Of a stretch of DNA of 64,000 bases, positions 1 through 13,750 are shown piece after piece. The stretch's first letter is position 1; every line of letters starts with the position of its first letter. The notes under the pieces are model-generated. The model saw nothing but the letters and a program-made list of their open reading frames with translations, did no database searches and was not told where the DNA came from. The position numbers and the translations under genes are program-made. This stretch comes from Tetrahymena thermophila SB210. Taxonomy: Eukaryota > Ciliophora > Oligohymenophorea > Hymenostomatida > Tetrahymenidae. Where the stretch lies: assembly GCF_000189635.1 (NCBI RefSeq), contig NW_002476535.1, forward strand, positions 248,001 to 312,000, written 5' to 3'.

Positions 1-125
1 TCTATTAAAATTAAAACTATAAAAATTAAAATTTAATAATTAATGATACATTTACACTATAATTAATAAATGCTATAAAATTTATTTCTGTTTAGATAAA
101 TTAAAAAGCTTCTATAATAAAAAAC

Positions 126-2400
126 TCATTATGTTTCTTATCTTACAAAATCTTCATCATCATTTTACTGATACTTTGAAAGAAATGGGTTTTTATTTAA
201 TATTCTGTTTTCTTTGATAAATGATTGACTATCTTTTTATGAAAAAATGTTATTTTTTTCGTATTAGATCGAAGATAAAGCTGATTATGTTTAAGGAATT
301 TATTAAGAAAATTTTTAGAATTGATGAATTTAAGAGATTTATTGTCTTGAGAACTAATCTTAAAGAGAAGAGTCTTATTTTGAAAATACTTCTTATTATG
401 AAACATTTTATTATTATTACTACCTAGCATATTACTCTCTTAGCCCTGAAGCTTATTAAGATATTAAATTTTTAGAATTTTTAGATTCTGATGTAGGGGC
501 TGATTAATTGGCATATTCTTATTATGAAATATTGCTTTTTTGAAGGTTGGCTTTTTAGTTGCTATACTCATAATAATTTTATTAGCGAGGAAGATCAATA
601 TTATTAGTTTTCATTTAGTTGCTTTTTTTATTTTAAATCCAATTTTTTATAGCACTACCTTAATTGCTTCCATTTCCTTCTTCTTTAGCACTAATATAGC
701 TCATCTTATAATTGTTGACTTAATCCATTATCTAGTTATCAGATTAATTAAGTTAATTTCCAAAATTCACAGTTCTTTTAGCAAAAGCAAATTCTATTCT
801 GTCAGCTTACTTACTAATATTTAAATAGAATTACTTTAGCTCTTTTGAAACTGCTTATAAATCTTCAGGAGATCCAATACCTAAGAAACTTGTTGAGATT
901 TCTTTAACAGTGATGAGGTGATTTTTAAAGTGGAACTAAAACTATTCAGAGTTTTTTGCTCTTTCACTATTTAAAAATGACTCATAAATAGTAATCAACT
1001 GTTATAAATATAAGTCTTTTTCAATTTTTTCTCTGTTATCCAAATTCACTGTATTCTTGAGTATATTTAAAACACCTTCTTCTAAAATCTAAAATAACTT
1101 ATATGCAAATACACCATCTCTTTCATCTGAATATAAAAAATCGGAGTATTAAGTTTCCATAGATCTATTCAAATATTTTAATAATCTATTGTGGAAAACA
1201 CAATACTATGTTACTTCTGAGAAATCAATGCCGAATTCTCCGTCGCTGTATTTTTCGATTATCTATCCAATAACTAATGGTAATCCAATTTATTGAAGAT
1301 CTTCCATTAATTTAAGATTCTTAGACATTAAAGTATCCAATATAAAAGTAACTCTTTCTATGTCGCTAGTTTCTCTTAGTTAAAATATATAGCTATGTTT
1401 AAAAGTTGGTTAGTTATAGTTTACAACTTCAAATTTTTTAAGCTATTAAATGATGGTGTTTTATTATTGGGGTCCAGCATTATTTTAATTATCTGATAAC
1501 TGGTTCTTTACTCTTAAAATTTTACATAAGATACTTTAACAACATTATCTAATATCCTAGTACTCCTTTAATAAGAGCTCAGAGTCAAAATTTTATTTTA
1601 TAACCCCTTCATCACTGTCAATACTTTCTAAAAGATCGATTTCTTTCTAACTTACTTATTAAAGCAAGCAAGGAGCACATAGATCACTCTCAAGAAGCTC
1701 TAAACAAGCTTTTAAACCTTTTAAGTTTCTAAATAAATATTGATTATATTATTTTTTAAATAACTTAACATTTTTTTTAAAATTTGTTTATATAAATAAT
1801 TAAGTTACTGTAGAGTGATTGAATTTTCAAGGACAGAAAAAATATCTTATATTTCATCTTTCTTCAGCTTTTCTTATAGTGAAAGCTTATTTAGCAAGCC
1901 ATTAATTTATCTTCTAAGAAGCTCTTGATTCAGAGAAACTTCGTCTATATTAATGTATTAATCTAAATTTTCTTAGAACAGTTCTATTCTAGAGGGGAAG
2001 TTTTCTTTAAATATACAGCAGCATTCCCAAACTAACTCGCAAAATCTTTTTAAATAAATATCATCACTCTAGTTTTCAATGCTAATTCTGAAATAAGTAG
2101 TTCTAAAATAGGTACTGTTTTGAGGGAAATTTATTTCGCTTAAACTATCTATCGGTTTAAAGCTAACAAACTTATCATCGATTCTATTTAATAAATAATC
2201 ACAATTCAAAATTTAATCATAAATTAAAATAATTATGCTTTTCAACTCATATTTATATGTAAATTATCAATTATTAATTACTAAAGATCAATTTCAGCGT
2301 TGTGAGTTTTCAAGAAGAGAGATAATTCTTTTATGGTCTGATCATACCTTTGTTTATTTAAAAGCTCTTCTAAAACTATTATACCTACGTATATAGACAT
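126..2400 (-). CDS. Unrecognised protein with Gln/Ser/Asn-rich C-terminus
   Basis: I do not recognise this gene. It reads with TAA/TAG as Gln from an ATG at 2400 to TGA at 128-126. Two introns restore the frame: 2281-2238 (44 nt) and 1808-1729 (80 nt). The first part is mostly helical and hydrophobic (N-terminus MSIYVGIIVLEELL, later LRETSDIERVTFILDTLMSK and LPLVIGQIIEKYSDGEFGID). The last roughly 150 residues are low complexity, rich in Q, S and N, with many runs of reassigned Gln codons. The frame stays open upstream of 2400 without a clear ATG, so an extra 5' exon is possible. The helical body could be a trafficking or scaffold domain, but no motif supports a function. Confidence 0.7.
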
Positions 2401-3019
2401 TTGCAGGCTATATGATTGTTAATTTCTGTTTGATTTGAAATTGAAATATAAAGCTTTTTTATATATTAGTTATGTTTTGATGATCTCTAAATTACTGAAA
2501 CAAAATAATTTAAATTTATCAAATCTTATAATTTTTTAAATAAAAAATCTTGAAAATAAAATCATACAAAAAAGCAAGGTGTCTGTTATCTAAAAAGATA
2601 CTTATTTAACTATTTCTTTTTGAATATAATAAATAAAAAATAATTTGATTAATACAAAAATGACAAGCTTAAAATTTAAATTACCCAAAAAAAGCTGTGT
2701 TATAAAAATAAGAAATAAAAAATAATTATTTTTATACATCATTCAAATAAAAAAAAATCAATTTAAAAAAAGCATATTGCCATTTAAGAAACAATAAACA
2801 AATAAATAAAATTTTCTTAATTTTTTAAAATAGAAATTATTAAGGAAAATTAAAAAAAGTATTAGAGGAAGATTTAATTAGATGAAAATAGTTATTATAT
2901 TAAAGGCAAATTAAAGTGAAATATTTATTCATATTTTAGTATACAATAATTATAATATACAAGATATTTGAATAAATATGTTTTTTATAGTATTATATTT
3001 AATAAAAATTGAATTAAAC
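2401..3019. other. Intergenic, AT-rich
   Basis: About 620 nt between two minus-strand genes, so it should hold the promoter of the 126-2400 gene. The upstream part stays open in frame with that gene as far as about 2700 but has no convincing start. I see no RNA gene or repeat. Confidence 0.5.
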
Positions 3020-4671
3020 TCAGTTCTGTAAGGCATTGAAGAAATATTCTACCTATTTAGTAAATATCAAATATAAATTAAAAATTTATTTTTAGATCTA
3101 ATATTAATTTGCTTACTTCTAATACACCATCATCTTCTAAATCAGTGCAGTGGATTCCATTTTTAACTCTATCAATACCAAATCTTGCTCTAATAGTGTT
3201 TGGTCTAATTACCTTTGCAATTTCTGGATCGTGAGGACCTGCAATATCTCTAAAAGATTTAACTGCATTTTCTTATCTTACTTCTAAAGCATAGCACATA
3301 CCAGAAGTTAAATGTTCAGCAATAGCATTGAATTCAGGTAAAACACCCTTTTATTAAAAAAAGTTTTAAGAAATTAAAAAAAAAAATAATTGGTTACTTT
3401 GTAAACTTCATAAAATTCTTCAGCAGTAGGACGATCAAGGAAGAATGTTTAAAGTGCAGAAATTTCAAATCCTTCAGAGAGTATCATATCAATAACTTCA
3501 CCAACTTAATTTTATTTTACTATATGAGGCTTGATAACACAGCAAGTACATTAATTGAAGAAGGCTTAAGTTTTTAGTTTAGAAGTTTTAGCAAAGAAGA
3601 AATTGAGTTCTCTGAAAGCACTTCCAGCTTTTTTAATATCATAATAAATTTTATTTACATTTTAAATATTTTATATTTTTACGAGAGTCTGATCCATGGC
3701 AAGCATTTCTGGTACCATCAGTACCAAAGAGACCTCTAATGCTATTTGGGGCTTATTCTCTTGCAACCTAATTTGAGAAAGTAAATTAAAATGATTTATT
3801 ATTATATAATTAATAGATATTACTAATGTATTTGTTGGGCCAAGTAATTCTCTCCATCTCTTAATGGCATTATCACCAACTAATTCCATACCAACAATTA
3901 AATCGCTACTCATGAAGTTTACTAATCCATCATAAAAAGGCTTTCCTTTATGCTCGCCATAGAATTCTATGAATAATTTAAATTAAATATTTAATTTCTA
4001 TTTTGATTTTAGACTATAATGAAAAATTATTCACCTCTTGCATCTTCTTAAGACATTTTTGTCATCTTTAAGTTTGATATTTATAAGCCAGATCTTTCAA
4101 TTATTGAAATAATTTTTCCAATGTGAATGTAAGCATCAGGTTTAATCATTGCAAAAGTCCTAGAATTATAATTAACTTTAAAAAAATTAACTCCTAAATG
4201 TTATTTTACTTTTCTTTGATGTTTTGAAATTTAGATCTTGTAAAGACATCTGCAAAATCAACGATCTTGAGCTATCTGGAATAAACGTTTAAAATAGATC
4301 CAATATATAAATCAGAATCTTTAATAGCATATTCGCATCTCTTCAAAAATACTTTTTTATTCTTCAAGTCATACTAATTAAAAAAAAATGAAATTTAACA
4401 AGATATTTAAAAAATATTAAAACTTAAGAAAAGCAAGGCATAATTTTTCATTAAAATACTCTCTTTTTTTCTATAAAATTTCTAAATATGGTTTTTAAAA
4501 TTATGCATCTAGGAATGATTATGTAGCTTGCCATAGTAAATTGTAAATTTAAATATTTCAAACCATCTCAATTGTTTTATCTTGAGTGAAGTATGTCAAG
4601 TAATAGGTTCTTATAAGTGATGCAGCGGTATCAAACCACTCAACGATAAAGATATATCTGATATCAGCCAT
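3020..4671 (-). CDS. NME7: NME7-type nucleoside diphosphate kinase (DM10 + two NDK domains)
   Basis: This is a nucleoside diphosphate kinase 7 homologue, a family tied to ciliary axonemes and the gamma-tubulin ring complex. The N-terminus ([20 protein letters not shown]) is the DM10 domain. The first NDK domain follows ([16 protein letters not shown], then [20 protein letters not shown], then [14 protein letters not shown]). The second reads [19 protein letters not shown] to [14 protein letters not shown]. The active-site histidine is present in both (NACHGSDS and NGIHCTD). The start ATG is at 4671-4669. The last intron, 3116-3053, joins DGVLE to [10 protein letters not shown] before TGA at 3022-3020. 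The first intron is 4563-4374. Several other short introns lie between. The domain order matches animal NME7, so identity is secure; the ciliary role is family knowledge. Confidence 0.93.
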
Positions 4672-5280
4672 CTATTATATTTTAATATTTATTAATTAGT
4701 ATCTAAATGTTTTCTTTTTCTTTGTAACTAATTAGATTAATCAAATTTTCTATTCAATTTTAATTGCTTTTTATTACTAATTAATTGATTATTTATTTCA
4801 GATATACCAAAAATTTTAATCATTATTTTTGAGAAGTTACGGTTTTCAAAAAATCAAATTCACAATCTACATAACCAAAGCACATTCATTTATGAATAAA
4901 TATTCAACAGAAAATAAATTAATAACTAAAAATCAAATTTACATCAAAATTTAAATATTTTTTATTTTTTATTTCATTTTATTTTATATCTTTTTATTTT
5001 AAAATAGAATTTTTAAAAATCTAAACATTTATTATTGTTTTTTATTTAAAAATAAGAAAGCAAATTAGTTTAAATACATAAATTTTATATTACATAAAAA
5101 GGATTTAATATGTTTATATTCACTATTTAAAATTGATATATTGTTTTTTTCTTTATGTTGAAAAATATTAGTATTAAAAATACAAATAAAATATTAATAT
5201 AAATGAAAATATAATTTGTTATTTCATTAATTTATTCAAAAATATTCATTTAATTTTAATTATTTTGCATTATTGAAATA
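4672..5280. other. Intergenic, AT-rich
   Basis: About 600 nt lying downstream of the V-ATPase gene and upstream of the NME7 start. It is poly(A)/poly(T)-rich and holds nothing I can name; it presumably contains the NME7 promoter. Confidence 0.5.
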
Positions 5281-8200
5281 TCAAGCATCTTTACTTTATG
5301 ATAGTTCTATAAAATGCTTTTCGATCGAATAGGGAACGAAAGCATAACCATCAGCTTTATAAAATTTACTTTAGAATTCAACCCTATTAGATATATTTTT
5401 AAAAAACATTAAATAATCCATATATATTCACTATATTAAGCTAAGAAAATCATTAATATTTTTAATTAATAAATATTTAAAAGTTAAAAACTTTACCAGT
5501 GAAGTCTTAAAGCATGCAAGAAACACTCCATGACATCCATGCACATAAGTACACCGAATGTAACTAGAGCAAAAACATAATAACCTATAATCAATGCTAT
5601 AATTTATACTCCTCCATCCATCTATTAAATAAAATATGTTGAACTTATTTATGTTAGAAGAAACGATATATATTTGTTGTAATTAATTATTATATAAATA
5701 GAATAATTTTTAATTATTACTTCAATAAAAGGTTGAAGAGCTTTTTGGAAGAAAACCCTTGAAAGTTAACCATGAGCAAGAGATAGAGCCCACAGTCTTA
5801 AATATGAAGCTGTATTTGAGATTGAACCAAGAACAAATTCAATAGTTTCAATAACTTAGTGAACAAATAAATCAGCAAATCCTTCATGTTCACCTACTTC
5901 AATATGGTGGTCATCACTAATTTACTCGTTATTTACATTATGATGAATTTCAATATTCTTTTGATATTATTCTAGATCCTTTTAGAGATCATCAAGAGGA
6001 ATTTCTTGTAAATTGTTATGACCTTGTTGGCTATCATGTCTAGGAGATATTTCACTCTTATGCTTTTTTGGATTAGAAAGATTTACCTATAAATTTTATT
6101 TGAATAAAATAAATTTTATAATATTTATTTACTTCTTCTCTTATCAAATATTTTTTGTCTTAGTTGTGATCGTCCAAGTCTCCATTTAAGGCTTGATGTT
6201 TTTTCTTATTTATATAATTCTATATAAAAGGTTTAGGAAGCAGCATTATTGGAACGCAAACTATAGCAATCACTACAAATTTTAAATTAAAAGTTCAAAT
6301 ATGCTAATAATTTTAATTTTATTTTACATAAAAAGATTATTCCAATGCTTTTTTATATGCCAGCGTCACTAGGTCCAAATAGTGCAGCACCAGCAGGATC
6401 TGCTCCTTTTAATGGAATATTAATCATAAGTGTAATAATAGAAGGAGGAGGATTTGCTTCTAATATATGTTATGTCCAATTCTATACCCACTTTATTATG
6501 ATAAGGAAATCCATATAACCAAATGTTAGGAGAAGGAACAATAATTAAGGTAGAAACTCAAAATAAAAGTCAGCTTTAGATTTGAAAAAAATAGCATTGA
6601 AAGCTTTCATACAAATACCTAAGCTCATATGAATAATAGCAATAATAACAGCAAATTTCATTTTAAAAGAATTCTAAAATGTTAAATTATTAGATGTCAA
6701 CATCCAAATGGGATCAAAACCTATAATAAAAATATTATTTAAATTATAAGTTTTATAATACTATTAGAAAAATGGCTTATATATTCATTAATTTAAAAGC
6801 TAAATTGTCAAAATAAAAAAGAAATATTAATTAAATTGCTAAAAAAAATTTGCTACTTTCTTTTATTATTTAAAAATAAAATTAAAAATATTTGAAAGAA
6901 TTAAAATTTACCAAAATCATAGACACAGTCAGGTATCTTAGTTATAGTTTAAGTACCATTTATTTCTTCTAGATTATAGCAACTTCCAAATATGTTAAAT
7001 ACTATTGAAAAGAATTCATTGTAAATTAAACCACAAAAAGTTGCAAAGAAACCCATCATTATTATTATATATCTAGCAGGTAACATTAATTTAAACGTAC
7101 TACTTGGATCGTTTTCTATTTTTTCCTTCCATAAACATAAGTAACATCCTATTACGAAGAGTAAAAAACCATGACCAATATCTCCGAACATGACTCCAAA
7201 CAAGAAAGGAAATGTAACTATTGTAAAGAGTCCAGGATTTACTTCCTAATTAAATATTTAATTTAGTTAGCTTGTTAATCAATTAAATTTATTTTCAAAC
7301 AAAAAAATCAAAGCAATTTGTAAAATAATCATTTTACAAGCAAATTAAATTTGGTTGAAATATAACTTTTATTAAAATTCATAGAATATTAATTTATTTA
7401 TCTTTGCTTATTATCAGAAAATATCAAATAGTTTTTTTACTTTATATCTTGGAACACCATATGTATTGACAATAACCTAAAACACTCTAGTGAAATCATT
7501 TAATTTAAAATAGGTTGGAGGGACACCCGCTGCAGGGATAACTTCCTGTAATTATCCATTTGGTAAATGAGGATACCTTAATCTGATATTCTATAATGCT
7601 TTAAGTATAGATTCTTCTTCCTAAATTAATTAAGATTTTAGTATTGAAAATTAACTTTATGAAATAGACAAATAGAAGAATCTATTTTAATTACATCTTT
7701 GGGTAGCCAGCAATTTCCATGGTAGTGAGTTGATTAAGCTTTTAAGTAGTTTAGGTTCGTGTAAAGGAGTTTTTCTTTTTCAATATAATAAATTAGCTCT
7801 TCAATGTAGGAGCATTTGCAATCGTTTCTATTTTATGAGAATGTTTCTAAGAAGTCATTTATTTCTCTTTATGTCAACTTTAAAAGCTATATTCAAAAAT
7901 AAATAAGATATAATAATCTAAAAATTACAACAACTCATTTTTTCATCTGATATAAAGAATTAAATTAAAAATGTTCAATAATATCAAAGTAATAATTACG
8001 TGACGAGAATCTCTTATTTAATTATCTAAGTCTTGTAACCTCTTCTCATATTTATCAGGGGTTTCTGGAAATTGATATTTGTTAACGCCAAAAGAGTCAC
8101 ATATTCTTTAAATTTTTTAATTAATAAATCCAGCTTGTTGTCCCGGAATCAACATCAAAAATACTGATCTTCCAACCTATATTAAAATTAAATAAATAAT

Positions 8201-9232
8201 AGAGATAACTTGATTAAATACTAATATCTTGCTTTTTAAATATATTTTTTGTTGGAAAATTAAATCAAAGATTTTATTTTCTCATCTTTCTATATTAATT
8301 GTTTTAAATATTGTTTACTTTTTAAGGCATCACATTGGCTGAAACTTCGTTTTATTGTTTTTGTTCTAAATTTTGCATTATTACCCAGCTATTACCCTTT
8401 GTAATTCTGAAAATTGTTTTCTAAAACTTAGCTGCATCACTATCTGATACAGTTCCAACAACATAGTTAAGCTTTAAATTGGATTCTATATTTATACCAT
8501 GATGTTTTTATAAGGGAATGTTCATATCTCTCATAGCTAAACTCAATTAACTTTAATTTATATCAATTTGTTGTAATCCACTCACAGATTCTTATACACT
8601 CTAAATGCTGGCTTCTTCATCAATTTCTTATTAGCTATATTATAAAGTTAAAATTGTGTTAGAGCTCTACCATAAACAAAAATCTTTTCATTTTTTGTTA
8701 AGTATTTTAAAAAAAACATATTTCAAAATAAAAAATCAATTTTTTCCAAAAAATCTTACTTCTTAAAAAAAGAAGGACCTAGAATAGTCTTTGCTTTTAT
8801 AAGAACATCTTTATACTCAACGAGATGATCTTATTTGTCTTACAAATTTGTGTAGTTATTTATTTACTCTTCTAACTAAGTTGCTTTTTAATAAACAGAG
8901 TCTTCTATCTCTTCGAAATAAGTTTATCCAGCTTTTTCCCTTTCTTGCAATATTTTGTTAAAATATCCTTGCAAGTCTTTGAAATTATCTGGCTTGTTAA
9001 TTTCTTTATCGAAATTTTGCATTTGCTTTTTTATCAGGTTTAGCTTGAATAAAACTTCATCACATCTCTTAATGTAGTTTGTGAATGCCTTATTGACGTT
9101 TGGCAGATCAGGATTTTAATCTATAAAATGTAAAAGGGATAGTCCTCCTAACTCATTCATTACTTCCCAGCTTGATTCTCTTGGAAGAATCAAGTGGTAA
9201 TATCCCATATTCTCACTTCTAAAAATATTCAT
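5281..9232 (-). CDS. V-type proton ATPase subunit a (V0 sector, 116-kDa family)
   Basis: Subunit a of the vacuolar H+-ATPase carries the proton half-channels in the membrane V0 sector and links it to V1. The N-terminus (MNIFRSENMGYYHLILPRES) is the usual start of the cytoplasmic domain, followed by a coiled-coil region and LNYVVGTVSDSDAAKFQKTI. The membrane part shows FPFLFGVMFGDIGHGFLLF-like sequence near 7200-7130 (MFGVMFGDIGHG) and LPARYIIIMMGFFATFCGLI. The essential arginine segment LRLWALSLAHGQLS is near 5820-5760, and the last helix ALVTFGVLMCMDVMECFLHAL is followed by a tail ending SIEKHFIELSQSKDA and TGA at 5283-5281. At least eight introns interrupt it. The start ATG at 9232-9230 fits the family. 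Ciliates usually have several subunit a paralogues; I cannot say which this is. Confidence 0.95.
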
Positions 9233-10689
9233 TTTAGTTAATTCAAATTCTACTAAAAAATAATTCTTATTTAAATTAATTATTTATTATAGATTGATAT
9301 GTACTTGTTCTTCTCTGTATGATATATATCAATACAAGCAATTTTTTATTTTAATTCTATAGTGAGCCTATACACTTAATTTTTGGTTTATTAGATCAAA
9401 AATGAAATTAAAATAGTATGCATATTTGATATAGATATATTGTTAGATATTTATTGAAGTACATACACTGATTACAATTTAAATTTCAATTTTTTTTCTT
9501 TTTTATTTTCAAAGGTAAAAAAGGATATTTATTATATTTTACAATATCTACTTAATTTACTACATCTAAATGAGTACTAAAAAGACTATCATACTACCAA
9601 ATACATAATAAATACTCATTTTCATTTTTAAGCTCATGAACATTTTCATATTAATAGTTTACCCTAGTAAGTTAAGCATTATTCTTACATTACACCAACT
9701 AATATTTCTAAAATTTGATAATTAATTATTGTATGATTTAATAATGAAAATTATTAATGAAGAGAGATAAAATAATTGGCAAATATTTATTTGGATTACT
9801 AAAAAATATCAAAACGATTGATTGGAATGCATTCATGAAACTCGAAAAAAACTTATTATTATTCAGTCAATCTATTATCTAAATTACAATCTAATTTTTG
9901 TTGTTATATCAAAATTGAAAAGACTAGATTATAATTCTAAAAATAGTTTGTTTACAAAATTAAAATTACATTATTTAGTTGAAAACATAGTAAGGATGAT
10001 ATAAATTGATAGATTTAAATTTTTAGTAATTTTTCTAAAAAAAATAAGTGGATTAAAAATTGCTTATATTTATTACATTGTGATGTAATATAAAAATATT
10101 ACGAAGTTGGGAGTTAATAGTTCTAACTTTAAATTGTAAATTTGCAAATAATTTAATTTGTAATCATCAAGCAAAATTAATCAATACTTGCATATCTCAA
10201 TATTTTAGAGATTTGATTTATTTTATAAAAATATGAAAGCAACTTTGAAATTTAAAAATCATTTTTTATACTTGCTTTTTTATCAACAATTTTTCTAATA
10301 AAACTTTCTGTGCTCTCAATATGATATTTATAGCTAGTTTATGTATGCAAATATTTTTATATATTTTAAAATCTCTAAAAATTAAACATTTTAAAAATTA
10401 ACTGATTCACTTATAAAAATAATATCTAAGTTTATATTTAAGATTTATTATCAAAATAAGTAATAATATTAAAAATAGTTTATAATGGTTTATATATAAA
10501 TTATAGGCAAATTATTGGTAATTTGTTAATATATAAATCTCTAATAAGATTTAATTTTAATAAAATTTCTTTAAATTATTGATAAGTCCTCTTTCTTCTC
10601 TTAGCCAAATATTATTATTTATTCGTTGTAATTATATACTCAATTTTTCACCTCAATTTTTGAAGAATTACTCAATAATCTAATACCAT
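9233..10689. other. Intergenic, AT-rich
   Basis: About 1.45 kb between the V-ATPase start and the stop of the next minus-strand gene. It should contain the V-ATPase promoter and the 3' flank of the neighbour. I found no RNA gene, no strong repeat and no open frame with protein-like composition. Confidence 0.5.
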
Positions 10690-12924
10690 TCATTATTATT
10701 CAAAGTATTACAATAAATATTCATCAACCTAATAACAATCAGTTACATGAATTTAATATTCTTTAACACTTGTTCCTATCCTTATCACAAAACTGATTTA
10801 ATCGCTGCTAAAATTATTTAATTTAATTTAGTAGATAAAATTATATGAAGGAAAATCAGTTAAATAAATAATTTTTTTTGTAAAGCATGCTCTTATTTCA
10901 ATTTAGTCTCTATATTAAATGAAATCAGCTAAATATTACTTATTTCCTCTTATTTATTCAACATAGTCTTTATTTAAGCTAGTTATGAAAAAACAATCAT
11001 ACGCATTCAGTTTTTGTTAGAGCTTTGTCATTTCTTCAAAACCAAATTAAAAGTACTTAGTTCCTATTGCCTCACTAAATTTAACTTAGATAATATAATT
11101 TGTTCTAGTATTTAATATATTTGAGAAAACACATGAATCTGACTACTTTTAAATACATATTGAGTTTTAACCATACATATTTTACCTTTATATTACTATG
11201 CCTTATTTCTCTAAGCCATAAGATTTACTTTCGAATTCCAATTTCACTTTATTTTTGTAAACTGGAACTTGCATTTCAAAAAATGAATCAAAGATAGGTA
11301 TATTTTTTATTATTTCATAAGTGTAATCTTTATGTCCATTGTAATTCTTATAGCAATTTAAAAAGCTAAGAAAATGGTTTGTTAATGCCGAAATTTATAT
11401 ATTATTTTTTTTATTTTCTTATATTTTTCTAGTTAGAGTATTGATCATATTAATTTATTTTTCAGACAAATTATAAGAATTAATGCTCAAAGGAAAATCA
11501 TACATAGTTTAGTCTTTATAAAATAGTGTAATATATATTTAAGGCATATTTTATAAGAATTCCTTTAGTTTAGACAATAAAGGTTCTTATACTAAACCTT
11601 GATTTGGATTTTCAAAATTTTTTTCAAGTCTCTATTTGCGCTATTATAAATCGAGCTTTTCATTATGATTCAGTTTAGGATTTAATTTGATTAATAGCTC
11701 ACTAACTTCTTTAAAAACTGGTTCTTACAATTCAAGTACTTTTTCATGTAGGTCTCTTGCTTCTTAAGTTTCATATTATCTTGGTATCTTTAATACACTT
11801 AAATATTCTGCTAAATGATTAAATTCCTGTATTAAATATACTTTATACTTTTCTCTACAATAATTAAAAGGATTACTAATTAAATTAATAATACTCTCTA
11901 AATTATCTCTATCTTAAATATAGGATGAGCTTTTATCTAAGTTATTGCTAGTATTTTATTTTAAGAACATTTATGTCATGTGTTCAAACATCTTAAAAGC
12001 ACCTGTCTTTAATTTATCTAAATCATTTTAATATAAATTTTATTTCCATTCTTCATTTATCTCTAAATCATTAAAGTAGTCTGAGAGAAATTCTATTTTT
12101 TACCTTATTTAAACTAAAAAGTTATCTGGACAATTATTAAACCTATTATTTATTAACTTTAAAATTATTTAAGAGTTGCTATTTTTGGATGTATCGAATT
12201 AAAAATTGGCTGTTGATTATTTATTTTCAAAGCAATCTATTTTCTCTATGTATTTAAGAATTAATTCTTCCATTTTTTTTGGTTACTCTAAATTTAATTA
12301 ACTTTATTCTTTATTTGATTATTTAATTATTTCTTAAATTTTTTACTGCTAAGTTTTTTTAATTTTTTGCAAATACTCAAATGTCTACTTTAGACTTTAA
12401 GTTTTTTCTTCATAAGATTGTTCTATTTACTTTGCAATATCCTTTAAATTTTACTAACCAGAATAAATACAATATTCCTCTTATATTCTTTATTCATAAT
12501 TAAAGAGACTATTTAATTTAGCTAACATATTCTTTTTAGTTTTTATAATTGTCTCTTCTACCCTTTTTGCCATTTAATTAAAGAAGTCCTCTATCTATTT
12601 AGCTCGCTAACATGATTATGAGCTTGATTAAATCATTTTTTCAACTTCTTATTTGAATGACTAATCTTCTTATGAATCTGTGAATGGCCAATTTTAAAAT
12701 ATACTTGTTTCATTGCTTTCTAATATATCTTGAATGCATATTAATCTATTCTGCTAAATATCTTTATTTATAACACAATTACAACAACATAAATATTTTT
12801 TCTTTTAAGAGTCATTGTAAATGTATTCTATTTTTCTATTTGGATGCTGTGGGCAAGATTTGTAAGGATTCTAGTGTAATATCTTTTCAGATTCACTTAA
12901 ATCAGGGGAAGAAATTTTATCCAT
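10690..12924 (-). CDS. B-box-like zinc-binding coiled-coil protein
   Basis: This is a single open frame of 744 codons with Gln as TAA/TAG, from ATG at 12924 to TGA at 10692-10690. I followed the frame through most of its length without meeting a TGA. Near the N-terminus, about residues 15-50, a CPQH motif followed by a CCNC pair resembles a B-box zinc-binding module. A long Lys/Glu/Gln-rich coiled-coil region follows (for example FKQEVEKMIQ, FFNQMAKRVEETIIK, QRIQ). The C-terminal roughly 200 residues look globular and beta-rich (FFEMQVPVYKNKVKLEFE, NYIIQVKFSEAIGTKYFQFG). Ciliate genomes hold many B-box plus coiled-coil proteins of this build; the function is not known to me. Confidence 0.8.
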
Positions 12925-13750
12925 TAACTATTTTTTTCTGCTTTTTAATTTTAAATATTTAGAAATAACTTTAATTAATGCAAATCAATAACAAAAGTAT
13001 TAATTTTTTTTTCTAATCCTTATCAATTTAGTAAATTATGTATATTTTGTTTTATTTCCCTAAAAAACTAATTGATTATAAAAATTCAATTGTAAATGCT
13101 TTTAAAACAAACTTAGTTTATTAGCATTTAATTCTTTTCCAATTAATTAACCTCAACCAATAATAATCTTATTAATTCTCCTATTAAATAAATTAAAATT
13201 TTTTATAATGTATCTCCTTAAATTCCACTTTTTAAAATGGAATTAGAGAAGGTTAAAATATATTCTTTGAGAATTATTTTTGTTAATTTTTTTTATAAAT
13301 TTTAATAAATTAAAATTGATTTATAATACAATAATTGAAATATTTTGCTTAATAATTATAAATATTATGCAATACAAATATTTATAATCAAAATATTTTA
13401 AGAAAACTTTAAAACATAAAAAAATTCTAAAATGTAAAATTAAGAAATATTATAAAAATTTTTGATAAAAATAAGTTTATTTGATTTCTAATTAATTAAA
13501 AGGAAATAATATTATTAAAGAAATCAATTTTTCTGTTGGATATTTACACATGTAATTTATTATATGATTTATTTGTGTATTCTTTGAGTTCATATAAAAG
13601 AAAATTAATTAGAAAATTAAGCAATTAATTTTCATAGAGATTATTAAGTATTAAATTAAATTTATTAATTCATAAAACTATAGATTTTTTATAAAGTTCA
13701 TCCATTTTTACAAAAGCAAATAAGTTTATAAAGAGTGCAACTGAAATTTA
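12925..13750. other. Divergent intergenic promoter region
   Basis: About 830 nt between a minus-strand and a plus-strand gene start, so it probably carries both promoters. It is extremely AT-rich with many TTAATTAA-like palindromes, and I see no specific motif. Confidence 0.5.

Noticed and set aside
9822..10004. Standard-code open frame between V-ATPase and the B-box-like gene
   Set aside because: Composition is like random AT sequence, it is isolated, and it ends at a TAA that is not a stop here.
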